Shown here: piece after piece, positions 53,031 through 63,042 of the stretch
Layout of the letters: every line of letters begins with the position of its first letter
How positions within the stretch are numbered: the stretch's first letter is position 1
From: [Synechococcus] sp. NIES-970
Lineage (GTDB): Bacteria; Cyanobacteriota; Cyanobacteriia; Cyanobacteriales; MRBY01
Assembly (NCBI GenBank): GCA_002356215.1
Contig: AP017959.1
Coordinates: forward strand, 62,001-126,000
Direction: 5' to 3'
DNA: 64,000 bases
The notes under the pieces: model-generated
The model's database searches: none
What the model was told of the DNA's origin: nothing
The model's input: the letters and a program-made list of their open reading frames with translations, nothing else
Program-made: the position numbers and the translations under genes

Positions 53031-54659
53031 ATGACTAACCTCACACTCCTAAAGCTCTCCATTTGGCTGAGTTACAAGCATGGAACTCCCCTGGATGGAC
53101 TGCGCCAAGAGCTGCTGTTGCGAGCGTTAGAAGGGCATAAGCTCAAAGATATTCAAGTAGATGGTTATTCCCCCAGTTACATCAAACGGGTTATCGCCCC
53201 AGATCTTTGGAAGCGCATCGGGCGCTACTGCAATCAACGGGTGGGCATTCGTTCCCTATCCCTGGCCTTAACCACGAAGTATGAGCAGCTCTCAGAAGCA
53301 GAAAAAGCAGCAGTAGAAAAGATTTTGCCCAACGGCATGGTAGCAGCAGATAAGTGTCAAGCCCTTACCCCAGGTGCATTGCGTTACCGAGGTATCCCCA
53401 AAAATAAGCATGCTTTTTATAATCAAGAATCTTTAGCCTTGACCTTGACCCAGTGGTTGCAGCAGGGGGAGAAGTCCTTAATTTTTGTTTTGGGTGGTGG
53501 CGGGATCGGGAAAACAACCCTCGTGAGTGAGGTCCTGCGAAGTCACCCGATTCTTTCCCCCAAGACCCTCTGGTGTAACATCAGTGAGCGATTGACCTTC
53601 GCAGATAATTTCGCCTTGATCCAACAGCAATGGCAATTGGGTGATGGTAATGCCGGGGCGATCGCCCAACTTCAGACCTATCTAAAGAAACAATCACAGA
53701 TCTTAGTTTTTGATCATTGGGAATTGTTGTTTGCCAGGGCTTGTTTGTCGGGCAACTACCAGCCACAACATGAAATTTATTTAGAATTTCTTGAGGCGAT
53801 CGCCAAAGAACCCATGGCCGGTACGGTGGTCGTTATTTCTCGAGAACATTCCCCTTCCCTAGAGGCGCTCGCAGCAGAAAACCCCAGGGTCGCATCCCTA
53901 ATTGTGAGCGGCCTAAGCAACCTTTTCGCCCAACAAATTCTCCAGGAATATCAACTGCAAGATGCAGAGCTTTGGGCTGATTTTGTTGAAACTTACCGGG
54001 GCAATCCCCTCAAGTTACGCCTCATCGCGTCCGGTATTCAGGAGTGGTATGGCGGCTCCATCGCGCAATTCCAAAATCAAGAGACAGTGATCGGTGGTAA
54101 TACCCTCCGGGATATTCTCTACAATTTGACTTGCCATATCTCGAACTCAGAACAGGAAGTGTTGTATTGGCTGATGCTTTGGGGCAAATCGATCACCCTT
54201 GAGCAGCTCCAGTCGAATTATCATCTAGAAATGCCCTTCGCCAGTGAGGTGTGGGATGCGGTGCGTTCCCTTGATCGACGCTTTCTCCTCGAAAAAAAAG
54301 ACAATCAACGCCCTCACTTTGGCCTCCAACCTTCGATCCAGCGTTTCCTTGTTCAGGAATTCACCCGGGAATGTTGCCGGGAAATCACCCAGGCGATCGC
54401 CAATTTTCCCACCCTTAAATTTGAATATCTCAAACATTATCCCCTCATTCCCCAAGGAGCAGACCCGAATATTATTACCTCCCCTGTGATTTGCCCAATC
54501 CTCAAAGGAATCGAGACCTATTACCGCGATCCCAATCAAGTTGAAGCCCATCTCAAGCACCTTGCCCAAGCCGTCGTCCCTACGATATCGCTGCGCCATG
54601 ACTACAGCCAAAGTAACCTAACGCTGCTCTACGATACCTTTGTGACTTATTTTCTTTAG
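53031..54659 (+). CDS. STAND-type P-loop NTPase with N-terminal helix-turn-helix-like domain
   Basis: A protein of 542 residues from ATG 53031 (GTG 52977 would add 18). Residues 1-75 resemble the vMAP-type helix-turn-helix domain found in front of NTPases (LRQELLLRALEGHKLKDIQ, GYSPSYIKRVIAPDLWKRIG). Residues 140-350 are an NB-ARC-like P-loop domain with Walker A GGGGIGKTT near residue 155 and Walker B LVFDHWE near residue 224. The rest is winged-helix-like. The C-terminal WD40 or TPR repeats usual in STAND proteins are missing. Probably a signalling switch. Upstream CRP-type site. Confidence 0.75.
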   Translation: MTNLTLLKLSIWLSYKHGTPLDGLRQELLLRALEGHKLKDIQVDGYSPSYIKRVIAPDLWKRIGRYCNQRVGIRSLSLALTTKYEQLSEAEKAAVEKILPNGMVAADKCQALTPGALRYRGIPKNKHAFYNQESLALTLTQWLQQGEKSLIFVLGGGGIGKTTLVSEVLRSHPILSPKTLWCNISERLTFADNFALIQQQWQLGDGNAGAIAQLQTYLKKQSQILVFDHWELLFARACLSGNYQPQHEIYLEFLEAIAKEPMAGTVVVISREHSPSLEALAAENPRVASLIVSGLSNLFAQQILQEYQLQDAELWADFVETYRGNPLKLRLIASGIQEWYGGSIAQFQNQETVIGGNTLRDILYNLTCHISNSEQEVLYWLMLWGKSITLEQLQSNYHLEMPFASEVWDAVRSLDRRFLLEKKDNQRPHFGLQPSIQRFLVQEFTRECCREITQAIANFPTLKFEYLKHYPLIPQGADPNIITSPVICPILKGIETYYRDPNQVEAHLKHLAQAVVPTISLRHDYSQSNLTLLYDTFVTYFL

Positions 54660-54803
54660 GGTTTGAGGACTAGGTTGTGGGGGAAAAACTTTTCGAGGAA
54701 TCCTCTGAGGCGATCGCCTTTCTCTGATAGACTTTGGGGTGTTTACATAAAAAACTTAATGACTGAATTTAGATAACCAGTCATCGTCTGGAGGATAACA
54801 AGC

Positions 54804-55841
54804 GTGGAAAGTACCCTCGGTTTAGAAATCATTGAAGTCGTCGAACAAGCGGCGATCGCCTCCGCTAAGTGGATGGGGATGGGCGAAAAAGACACCGCTG
54901 ACCAAGTGGCCGTCGAAGCAATGCGCGAACGCATGAACCAAATCCATATGCGCGGTCGCATTGTCATTGGTGAAGGGGAACGGGATGATGCCCCCATGCT
55001 CTACATCGGTGAAGAAGTGGGGATCTGTACCCGCGAAGATGCAAAAACCTACTGTAACCCCGATGAATTAATCGAAATCGACATCGCCGTTGACCCCTGT
55101 GAAGGCACAAACCTCGTAGCAAATGGTCAACCCGGCTCCATGGCAGTGCTGGCAATCTCCGAAAAAGGCGGTCTCTTCCATGCCCCCGACTACTACATGA
55201 AGAAGCTTGCTGCCCCCCCAGCCGCCAAAGGAAAAGTAGATATTCGTAAATCTGCCACCGAAAACATCAAAATTCTCTCTGAATGCCTCAGTCGCGATCC
55301 TGAAGAACTCGTGATCGTCGTGATGGATCGTCCCCGTCACAAAGATTTGATCAAAGAAATCCGGGCCACTGGTGCACGGGTACGTCTGATCAGCGACGGT
55401 GACGTTTCTGCGGCAATTTGCGCCGCGTTTGCAGGGACAAACATCCATGCCCTTATGGGGATCGGTGCTGCACCTGAAGGGGTAATTAGTGCTGCGGCAA
55501 TGCGTTGTCTTGGTGGTCACTTCCAGGGTCAATTGATCTATGATCCTGCGGATGTAAACACCCCCGAAAGCGCTGGCTGGAGCCGTGAAGACAACATCGA
55601 ACGCCTCAAGTCTATGGGCGTTACGGATCCTGACAAGGTCTACGAAGCGGAAGAATTGGCTTCTGGTGAGACTGTCCTCTTTGCGGCCTGTGGGATTACC
55701 CCAGGCACTCTGATGGAAGGTGTGCGCCTCTTCCATGGTGGCGCTCGCACCCAGTCTTTGGTTATTTCCAGCCAATCCATGACGGCTCGTTTTGTCGACA
55801 CGATTCACATGTGGGACAACCCCCAAACAATCCAACTCTAG
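54804..55841 (+). CDS. glpX: Fructose-1,6-/sedoheptulose-1,7-bisphosphatase class II
   Basis: A 345-residue GlpX-type bisphosphatase. Key segments are [20 protein letters not shown] (metal-binding), [19 protein letters not shown], and GGHFQGQL. In cyanobacteria the class II enzyme hydrolyses both FBP and SBP in the Calvin cycle. It starts with GTG at 54804, with GGAGG at 54790-54794, 9 bases upstream. Followed by a strong terminator. Confidence 0.95.
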   Translation: MESTLGLEIIEVVEQAAIASAKWMGMGEKDTADQVAVEAMRERMNQIHMRGRIVIGEGERDDAPMLYIGEEVGICTREDAKTYCNPDELIEIDIAVDPCEGTNLVANGQPGSMAVLAISEKGGLFHAPDYYMKKLAAPPAAKGKVDIRKSATENIKILSECLSRDPEELVIVVMDRPRHKDLIKEIRATGARVRLISDGDVSAAICAAFAGTNIHALMGIGAAPEGVISAAAMRCLGGHFQGQLIYDPADVNTPESAGWSREDNIERLKSMGVTDPDKVYEAEELASGETVLFAACGITPGTLMEGVRLFHGGARTQSLVISSQSMTARFVDTIHMWDNPQTIQL

Positions 55842-55859
55842 GGTTAGTTTGATTTAAAC

Positions 55860-55895
55860 AAAAAGGGCGATCGCCGCAGGGAGATCGCCCTTTTT
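55860..55895 (+). terminator. Intrinsic terminator of glpX with HIP1-type sequence in the stem
   Basis: AAAAAGGGCGATC (55860-55872) pairs with GATCGCCCTTTTT (55883-55895). The HIP1 core CGATCG-type sequence supplies part of the stem, and a T-run follows. Confidence 0.92.
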
Positions 55896-56071
55896 GCTGC
55901 CATGGGGCCAGGGGCGTTACGTTAAGTAAAAATAAACTTTCTTTACAAAACCTTTTGTCCCGAAATGTTCGGAGACTACATTGCATAGGAAGTTAAAAAA
56001 CACCTTTAATAGAACTCTGCGCTTCCCTTGGATGTTGAAGCCCTAGAGAGAAAAACCTTTAGAGAAAACCC

Positions 56072-57349
56072 ATGAACATCGTTGTTGTTGGCCTGAGTCA
56101 CAAGACAGCCCCCGTCGAAATCCGTGAAAAACTCAGTATTCAAGAAGCGAAAATGGATGAGGCGATCGCCCACCTCAAATCCTATCCCCACGTGGAAGAG
56201 GTGACTGTAATTAGTACCTGTAATCGCCTCGAAATCTATGCCGTCGTTCAGGAAACCGAACAGGGCGTGCGGGAAATTTGCCAATTCCTCGCCGAAACCG
56301 GACAACTCCAACTCCACCGCCTCCGCCGTTACCTCTTTACCCTGCTTCACCAAGATGCCATCCGCCACTTATTGCGGGTTGCCGCGGGCCTAGAAAGTCT
56401 TGTTCTCGGAGAAGGCCAAATCCTCGCCCAGGTGAAGACCGCCCACAAACTCGGCCAACAGCACAAAGGGCTTGGACGCTTACTTGATCGCATGTTTAAA
56501 CAGGCGATCACCGCTGGCAAACGGGTGCGCAGCGAAACCAATATTGGCACAGGGGCCGTATCGATCAGTTCTGCCGCCGTCGAATTGGCCCAGATGAAAG
56601 TTCAAGATCTATCCGATCAAAAAATTGCGATCATCGGCGCCGGAAAAATGTCCCGCCTCTTAGTGCAGCATCTTATTTCCAAAGGAGCCGAAGACATTAC
56701 CATCGTCAACCGCTCCGAAAAAAGTGCCCAGGAGCTCGCGGCCAAGTTTCCCGAAATCGATCTGCAACTGACCCTCTCACCGAACATGTTTAAGGTGATT
56801 GAGAAGTCTGACATTGTCTTTACCAGTACCTCCGCCACAGAGCCGATTATTCGTAAAGCCGACCTAGAAAACTTAGATTTTCGGCGGGTGATGTTGATCG
56901 ATATCTCCGTACCCCTCAACATTGCCGCCGACGTGGAAGATCTTGGCGGCGTAAAACTCTATAACGTTGATGCCCTCAAGGAAGTGGTGGCCCAGAACCA
57001 AGCCTCCCGCCGTAAAATGGCCGAGGAAGCCGAAGCTCTCCTAGAAGAAGAAGTAGACAATTTCATTCAGTGGTGGCAATCCTTGGAAACAGTGCCGACG
57101 ATTAGTTCTCTGCGTAGCAAGATCGAAAGCATCCGTGAGCAGGAATTGGAAAAAGCCCTATCGCGCTTGGGGGCGGAGTTTGAAGAAAAGCACCAGGAAG
57201 TGATTGAAACCTTGACCCGGGGGATCGTCAATAAAATTCTCCATGATCCGATGGTGCAACTACGGGCTCAACAGGATATTGAGGCGCGGCGGGTGTGCCT
57301 GCAATCCTTGCAAATGCTCTTTAATCTTGAAACGGAAGAAGCTGTTTAG
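56072..57349 (+). CDS. hemA: Glutamyl-tRNA reductase
   Basis: A 425-residue GluTR. The catalytic Cys50 is in [53 protein letters not shown] and the NADPH-binding [11 protein letters not shown] domain are typical, and a C-terminal dimerisation helix ends the protein. It makes glutamate-1-semialdehyde, the first committed step of tetrapyrrole (chlorophyll, heme, bilin) synthesis. Start is ATG at 56072. Confidence 0.97.
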   Translation: MNIVVVGLSHKTAPVEIREKLSIQEAKMDEAIAHLKSYPHVEEVTVISTCNRLEIYAVVQETEQGVREICQFLAETGQLQLHRLRRYLFTLLHQDAIRHLLRVAAGLESLVLGEGQILAQVKTAHKLGQQHKGLGRLLDRMFKQAITAGKRVRSETNIGTGAVSISSAAVELAQMKVQDLSDQKIAIIGAGKMSRLLVQHLISKGAEDITIVNRSEKSAQELAAKFPEIDLQLTLSPNMFKVIEKSDIVFTSTSATEPIIRKADLENLDFRRVMLIDISVPLNIAADVEDLGGVKLYNVDALKEVVAQNQASRRKMAEEAEALLEEEVDNFIQWWQSLETVPTISSLRSKIESIREQELEKALSRLGAEFEEKHQEVIETLTRGIVNKILHDPMVQLRAQQDIEARRVCLQSLQMLFNLETEEAV

Positions 57350-57380
57350 GGCTTATTTCCGTTGCATTAATTTTTATGGG

Positions 57381-57427
57381 AGCCAGGGTTTTCGCTAGGA
57401 TATTCTCGCGGAAGCTCTGGTTTTTTC
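57381..57427 (+). terminator. Intrinsic terminator of hemA
   Basis: AGCCAGGG (57381-57388) pairs with CTCTGG-type 3' arm (57415-57422) through eight pairs including two G-U, followed by a T-run. Confidence 0.75.
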
Positions 57428-57457
57428 GCGTTATTTTTGCAGTTCCTGAGGTGAACA

Positions 57458-58012
57458 ATGGTACATAGACAATGGAAAAAGGCGATCGCCTCGGCGTTGA
57501 TCGTCATTATCTGTTTATTCACAACCGCCTGTGGTGGCATCGGCAGCCTCCAAGGCTATAACAACGGCACCTATGGCTACCAATTTCTCTATCCCAACGG
57601 TTGGATTCCCGTCAATGTCGGGAATAGTGACAGTGGGGTCGATGTGGTTTTTCGGGATTTGGTGGAATATTCAGAAAATCTGAGCGTGATCATTAGTGAT
57701 GTGCCCGCCGACAAAAAGCTGGCAGATCTCGGCACGCCCACCGATGTCGGCTATCGATTTATGCAAGAAGCAAGCCAAAATAGCGATCGCCAACCGGAAT
57801 TGATTCGAGCCGAAAGCCGTACCGAGCTCGACCAAACCTATTACACCCTGGAATACCGGGTGGCTCTTCCCGACGGGCAAATGCGCCATGACCTGGCCAC
57901 CGTCGCTGTCAAACTCGGTAAACTCTATACCTTCAATCTATCTACCCGGGAAAACCGTTGGCCCCAAGTGGAAAAACTCTTTAATGGCATGGCCAAGTCT
58001 TTCAAAGTTTAG
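57458..58012 (+). CDS. CyanoP, PsbP-family photosystem II lipoprotein
   Basis: A 184-residue PsbP-domain protein. The signal peptide ends in a lipobox (FTTACGG), so it is a thylakoid lumenal lipoprotein. NGTYGYQFLYPNGWIPVNV opens the PsbP fold. CyanoP is a photosystem II assembly factor. The sequence fits CyanoP rather than the plant-type PsbP by length. It lies downstream of hemA behind a terminator. Confidence 0.92.
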   Translation: MVHRQWKKAIASALIVIICLFTTACGGIGSLQGYNNGTYGYQFLYPNGWIPVNVGNSDSGVDVVFRDLVEYSENLSVIISDVPADKKLADLGTPTDVGYRFMQEASQNSDRQPELIRAESRTELDQTYYTLEYRVALPDGQMRHDLATVAVKLGKLYTFNLSTRENRWPQVEKLFNGMAKSFKV

Positions 58013-58112
58013 GGCAATGGCAAATTTTGTCAAAACCTTGATCCCCCGCCCGATTCCCTTGGGTACGCTGTAAAAGCAACCTTATTTTGCTCCTTCTCCC
58101 CCTTAGGTTTCT

Positions 58113-58697
58113 ATGGAATTTGTCCTTGCCTCCGCTTCCCCGGCCCGCCGCCGCCTCCTCCAAAGCATTGGCATCAACCCTATTGTGCATGTCAGTAATT
58201 TTGATGAGTCACAAATTGACCATGCAGATCCGGCTCACTTGGTAGAAGCCCTAGCTGAGGCCAAAGCACAAACTGTGGCAAAGCATCGGCGTGATGCGGT
58301 GATTTTAGGGTGTGACTCAGTGCTCCATGTCCGGGGAGAAATCCTTGGTAAGCCTGATTCCCCGGCAGAGGCGATCGCCCGGTGGCAGGCCATGCGGGGT
58401 CATTATGGTCTGCTCTATACTGGCCATGCCCTGGTAGACCAAACCCAAGGCCAGAGCATTATCCGCCATGGGGTAACGAAGGTTCACTTTGCGGCGATCG
58501 ACGATGCCACGATCACAGCCTACGTTAACAGCGGTGAACCCCTCCAATGTGCGGGTTGTTTTGCCCTCGAAGGGAAAGGAGGTTTGTTTATCGAAAAAAT
58601 CGAAGGCTGCCACAGTAATGTGATCGGTTTAAGCTTGCCCCTCCTGCGGCAAATGCTGGCCCATCTCGGCTATGGTGTGGCGCAACTCTGGCCCTAA
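58113..58697 (+). CDS. maf: Maf family nucleoside triphosphate pyrophosphatase
   Basis: A 194-residue Maf protein. The opening [18 protein letters not shown] is the family signature, and the C-terminal [31 protein letters not shown] completes the ITPase-like active site. It hydrolyses modified or non-canonical NTPs and in some bacteria affects septum formation. Start is ATG at 58113. Confidence 0.95.
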   Translation: MEFVLASASPARRRLLQSIGINPIVHVSNFDESQIDHADPAHLVEALAEAKAQTVAKHRRDAVILGCDSVLHVRGEILGKPDSPAEAIARWQAMRGHYGLLYTGHALVDQTQGQSIIRHGVTKVHFAAIDDATITAYVNSGEPLQCAGCFALEGKGGLFIEKIEGCHSNVIGLSLPLLRQMLAHLGYGVAQLWP

Positions 58698-58883
58698 AAA
58701 GCGGCAAACATTAGCCCCATGTTACATTTGCTGGCAAATGATCAGCGCGATTCAACCGATGGGATATTCTGAGAAGAAACAAGGCGAGATACCAGATTCT
58801 TTCTGCTGGCGATCGCCCGTTGATGGGTTTGTACTGGGATCCCCAATTCAGCTGTAGATAAGCGACTAAGGAGCACTTCCACC

Positions 58884-61475
58884 ATGTCTTTAAGTGATGA
58901 ATTCAAGCAAGCCCTCCGCAGTGGCGATCTCTCCAAAGCTTTTACGATGGTGGCGAGTAAGGCAACGGTTCTCAAAATCACCACGCGGGTTGTCCGTCAC
59001 TTAGACCAGGGTGACACTGATGACCCCAGTAAGAGCCTCCATACCGAGCTTGATTTGATCAACGGCACCGTCGAGAACGAAATCGGTGCAGACCTTTTAG
59101 GGACGGAACAATACCAACATCTCCAGCACTTTCACCAGCAACAGGTGAGCCAGGGCAATCGCAAAATCCAAGAAAATGTCCAAGGGCTACAGCAGCTTTT
59201 TCAGCTCTTGGTCACCCTCCAGCAATACGACCGTCTCACGAATGCAGAGGCACCTTTAGATCTCAAATTTTTAGAAATCCCGAATCAGACCCTCGCCACC
59301 CAAACGGTCAAGGTGATTGAGCCCTTCCCTGAACCTCCTCAGACACCGCAAGGGGCAGCAGCACCCTTACCGGCCGTTGCCCCCCCTGCTAATGGGCTGG
59401 AGTTGGAAGCTTGGGCACAGTCAGGTGAGCGGCGAGAAACAACAGATGCTGTGGTGGATGACCAAAATGTCTATGTGCCGACTTTGGCAGATTTTGAACC
59501 GGATCCCTTTGCCGATGATGTGACAGAAACGAGTGGGGCGATCGCCAATTTAAATGAATTGTTAGAGACGCCAGATCCTGAGGTCACGCCTGGGGCCACA
59601 GACCTAGATGCCGTTGATGATGACGCTTTATTTAAGCTACTCAAGCAAGACTGGCAGAATAATCCCGCTGTTACAAAGGTCACCTCCCTTGATGAGCCGG
59701 AGTCTGAGGCGAACTTATTGCCCTTGCCACCACTCCCAGAAGATTGGCTTGATCAAGATGATCAAGAGCTTGCCACAGAAGCAGATTCAGGGGCCGATGT
59801 CGCTCTCGGGCTCGATGATGCCCTTGGCACTGACGCTGAGGCAGTGGCTGCTGCTTTAGAAGATCTAGCCTTAGGCGATGGGGACGTAGGTGAAACGGAC
59901 GATCGCCAAGGAGAATTTTTTGCTGATGATGGGGCAGTTGAGGATACTGAGTTTGCTTGGCAAGAAGCTCCAGGGGATACCTTCGGTGCACTCTCTGACG
60001 ATGAATTGCTCAATCTCAGTGCAGAAGATTTCGATGACTTTCTGGATGAAGATGTGGCCAATGGGACTGGGGCGATCGCCCCAGATCATGAGGCTGAATC
60101 TGACAATGAATTTTCCGGAGCGCTAGACGATGATTTCACCGATTCAGACCTAGCTGATCTTTCCGATGAGCTCGAAGCTGGTTCCTTGGGCATGCTAAAT
60201 ACCGCTGCCGATGAAGATACGGACCTAGATCTAGACCTCAGTCTTGACGAAGAATTAACCCTGGGTGCCGAAGCGACGGATCCCTTGGGGGACGAAGCAG
60301 AAGATTTTTCCTTAGGCTTCACCGGAGATGATGCCGTTGCAGAACTAGATGAAGCGGTCGGACTGGATTTTGAGGACAACGATGCCCTAAGTGATTTTGA
60401 TGTCGATCTTCTCAGTGCGATTGATGAAGACCCAGAACTCGCTTTTGACACAAGTGATGCCATGGGTGATCTGGAGGCTAATTTTCCAGAGGCAGATCTC
60501 CTCGGTGACCTTGGGGAAGATGAAGAGTTTACCCTAGGGGGCTTGGCCGAAGAGGATGATGAATCCCTGATGCCCTTAGCTACAGGTCTCGATGACGATA
60601 ATGCAGTAGCCGATGTGTTTGATTTTGACCTTGATGCCATTGATCTAACCCCAGAACCCGATGGGGCGATCGCCGAAGCTGATTTTGTAGATTTGGGAGG
60701 CTTTTCGCTGGAGGCCCTGGATGGAGCAGAAGAAGACTTTACCGGAGCCTTAGGGAATTTTGCGGAACTCGGTGATCCTGAAACATCGTTAGAGTTTGAT
60801 ACAGGGGAATTCAATGATTTCGGCCAAGAGATGGTGGCCCCCCTAACCGAAACTGGCGATCGCTTTAACTTAGAAGATTTAGATGAGATTGCCCTTTCAG
60901 ACCTCAATGCCCTGCCCGATGATCTCGCCTTTAATTTAGACCCTGACCCGGAAACCGTCATCCAAGGTGATATGGATTTATTTCCCCCAGGGACCGGGGC
61001 TGAAGCTGACCTTGACTTGAAGATTGCTGACCTTGAGCTAAACCTCGATCCCAGCGTCCTGCCACCAGAAACCATTGATCTTTGGTCAGAAGACAATGAT
61101 TCTATGGAAGACTTGCCAGCCCTTGATGATGTCTCTGGGCATCTCAATGGCAGTGGGGCGATCGCCGACCTCAGTGGTCTCGAAGACGACAGTTGGCTAG
61201 ATAGCCTCGATCTGTCCGGGGAACTCGATGAAAACTCCGGTTCAATCCCGGGGGCAGATGACCAAGAAGGTTGGGCGGCCCTGGGGGAAGCTGGAACTAA
61301 CGCTGATCGCGAAGGCTGGGATGAATTAACCCCAGATTTGTCGGTTTCTGAAGGCGAAATGCCCATTCCCCTTGATGATTTCGACTTAGATGACTTAACT
61401 GCCCTCGATAGTGCTGACTTAGATGACTTAGATTTTGGAGATGATTCACTGTTGCTGTTAGAAGATGAGCCCTAA
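58884..61475 (+). CDS. Large highly acidic protein of unknown function
   Basis: An 863-residue protein. Residues 1-130 are a helical domain with normal composition (LSDEFKQALRSGDLSKAFTMVASKATVLKI, then HLQHFHQQQVSQGNRKIQENVQGLQQLFQLL). From about residue 150 to the end it is low-complexity and extremely acidic, built of irregular D/E/L repeats such as LDDDFTDSDLADLSDELE. No signal peptide. HIP1 sites in this stretch are translated as GAIA four times. Function unknown; scaffolding or condensate-like behaviour is only a possibility. Confidence 0.8.
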   Translation: MSLSDEFKQALRSGDLSKAFTMVASKATVLKITTRVVRHLDQGDTDDPSKSLHTELDLINGTVENEIGADLLGTEQYQHLQHFHQQQVSQGNRKIQENVQGLQQLFQLLVTLQQYDRLTNAEAPLDLKFLEIPNQTLATQTVKVIEPFPEPPQTPQGAAAPLPAVAPPANGLELEAWAQSGERRETTDAVVDDQNVYVPTLADFEPDPFADDVTETSGAIANLNELLETPDPEVTPGATDLDAVDDDALFKLLKQDWQNNPAVTKVTSLDEPESEANLLPLPPLPEDWLDQDDQELATEADSGADVALGLDDALGTDAEAVAAALEDLALGDGDVGETDDRQGEFFADDGAVEDTEFAWQEAPGDTFGALSDDELLNLSAEDFDDFLDEDVANGTGAIAPDHEAESDNEFSGALDDDFTDSDLADLSDELEAGSLGMLNTAADEDTDLDLDLSLDEELTLGAEATDPLGDEAEDFSLGFTGDDAVAELDEAVGLDFEDNDALSDFDVDLLSAIDEDPELAFDTSDAMGDLEANFPEADLLGDLGEDEEFTLGGLAEEDDESLMPLATGLDDDNAVADVFDFDLDAIDLTPEPDGAIAEADFVDLGGFSLEALDGAEEDFTGALGNFAELGDPETSLEFDTGEFNDFGQEMVAPLTETGDRFNLEDLDEIALSDLNALPDDLAFNLDPDPETVIQGDMDLFPPGTGAEADLDLKIADLELNLDPSVLPPETIDLWSEDNDSMEDLPALDDVSGHLNGSGAIADLSGLEDDSWLDSLDLSGELDENSGSIPGADDQEGWAALGEAGTNADREGWDELTPDLSVSEGEMPIPLDDFDLDDLTALDSADLDDLDFGDDSLLLLEDEP

Positions 61476-61520
61476 CGTTTAGCTGTGTTTTCCTGAAGAT
61501 TTCATTTCATTTGGTCTGCT

Positions 61521-62327
61521 ATGACTCCCCCTGCTCCGCCCCCCCATACCAAAATGACAATCCGCCAACCTAAACCGGCGGAGACCATGCACCAGTTTAT
61601 CCAGTCCCTTAATCAAATTTTTTGGGATGCAACGACCCTAGAAGTGAACACGATGGTGGTCGAGACCATCGATGGCCAGCGCTTTATCCCGAGGATGGTA
61701 TATCAAGAGCTCTATCGCCTCAACCGCGTTGATTTAACGCAACAGCATTGCCCCCTAGAACTACAGGCTGTTTATCTAAATTTGCGATCGCAACTAGAGC
61801 GCCAGTACCAAGCACTCCTCCGGGAACCCAGCAGTCTGCTTTATGACCAAAGCTTAATAGAGCCAGAAACACTGTCTCCAGAGATATCTCCTCTTCCCAA
61901 TCCCTTGGGGAATGCCGAGGAAATAGAGCAACTGCAAAAATTGTTGGGCGATCGCCAGTTTTTGTGCTGCCTCCGGAAGGTGGGCGAACTCAAAACAGCC
62001 CTAGATCAGCAGTGGCGCAAACAGCAACAGCAAGGCGGAACCCCTGCCACAACGACGAGCTCGCCGGAGTTGATCCAAGCCAAAACAGTCCTCCAACTCG
62101 ATGGCACGATCAACAATACCTACGCGGCAGCCCTCCTGACCCATCCCCACAGCACTATGATTCTTCAGATACACCAACAGAATATTCAGACCAGTACCCA
62201 GCAATGGCAAGGTTTACTCAGTTTTCTGATGGGCCTCGTCCAGGGTAGTTTCCAGGGGCGATCGCCCCAACGACGCCCGAGGACCAAACGAATTTTTACA
62301 CGTTCCGCCCCAACTCATCTGCCCTAA
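61521..62327 (+). CDS. Protein of unknown function downstream of the acidic protein
   Basis: A 268-residue soluble protein with a Pro-rich N-terminus (PPAPPPH), helical centre and Arg/Lys-rich C-terminus (GRSPQRRPRTKRIFTR). The basic tail may contact the acidic protein encoded 45 bp upstream; that is inference. No known domain. Probably in one operon with its neighbours. Confidence 0.7.
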   Translation: MTPPAPPPHTKMTIRQPKPAETMHQFIQSLNQIFWDATTLEVNTMVVETIDGQRFIPRMVYQELYRLNRVDLTQQHCPLELQAVYLNLRSQLERQYQALLREPSSLLYDQSLIEPETLSPEISPLPNPLGNAEEIEQLQKLLGDRQFLCCLRKVGELKTALDQQWRKQQQQGGTPATTTSSPELIQAKTVLQLDGTINNTYAAALLTHPHSTMILQIHQQNIQTSTQQWQGLLSFLMGLVQGSFQGRSPQRRPRTKRIFTRSAPTHLP

Positions 62328-62338
62328 CTTTTTTCTCT

Positions 62339-63013
62339 GTGACCATTCCTGCTGATTCTTACGTCCGCCTTGATCTCGAACCCCTCACCCCCCAATTGAC
62401 CCTATGCCATGGGGTGATTTTTTCGTTGGACCACGGGGGATTGCTCACTTTACTACAGGCGAAATACCAAGGACAAAACCTCAGTTTTACCGATACTTTT
62501 TGCCAGACTTGGCGGGCGCATGTGTTACTACGAGAACATAACTTGCCGCAGTGTTCCCTTTCTTTTGTCCTGCGCTATGAAGGCGTTGATGTTACAAAAA
62601 TTCTTTTGGGCCTTGATGGTGATATCTTGCACCAGGTCGCCCAGGATCTTTTACTTTCTCCTTCTCTCTATTACCAACTTGCAGAGGTACAGGCATGGCT
62701 GATGGCTCAGCTATGGGCTCAGTTGCCTTGGCAGGGTCAAGGACGGTGGCTCGGGAAACTGGCATGGCTGCTGGCGATCGCCCTTGTGTTGATCAGTGTA
62801 GCGATCAGTTGGGCCACAATCTCGGCCCAACCGTTATTGATTTTGCCGATCCTCGTGGTGTTCGGGCTACTTGGCTGGGGGTTACAACGGCTCTTGCTAA
62901 AACAGTTACGTCTTCCCCTCTGGCGCTGGCTCCTGACCCAGGTGCTTTGGGGTTACCTCGCCCGGAGCGATCGCCTCAGGCATTGGGGACTCCACTTACT
63001 CCACTACCTGTAG
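62339..63013 (+). CDS. Membrane protein of unknown function
   Basis: A 224-residue protein starting with GTG at 62339, 11 bp after the previous gene. Residues about 140-185 hold two hydrophobic helices (LAWLLAIALVLISVAISWATI and ILPILVVFGLLGWGLQ) with a short loop between. The N-terminal 130 residues look soluble. No family recognised. It closes the operon of three unknown genes; rpaA is convergent 29 bp later. Confidence 0.7.
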   Translation: MTIPADSYVRLDLEPLTPQLTLCHGVIFSLDHGGLLTLLQAKYQGQNLSFTDTFCQTWRAHVLLREHNLPQCSLSFVLRYEGVDVTKILLGLDGDILHQVAQDLLLSPSLYYQLAEVQAWLMAQLWAQLPWQGQGRWLGKLAWLLAIALVLISVAISWATISAQPLLILPILVVFGLLGWGLQRLLLKQLRLPLWRWLLTQVLWGYLARSDRLRHWGLHLLHYL

Positions 63014-63042
63014 GCGATGGGTTCGTGGGACAAATCAGGAGA

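Noticed and set aside
60086-61366. A 426-codon Ser-rich open frame on the minus strand opposite the acidic protein
   Set aside because: It is the complement of Asp/Glu/Leu-rich codons, giving Ser/Arg-rich low-complexity sequence. No start context, and the plus-strand frame is longer and has a conserved-looking N-terminal domain.
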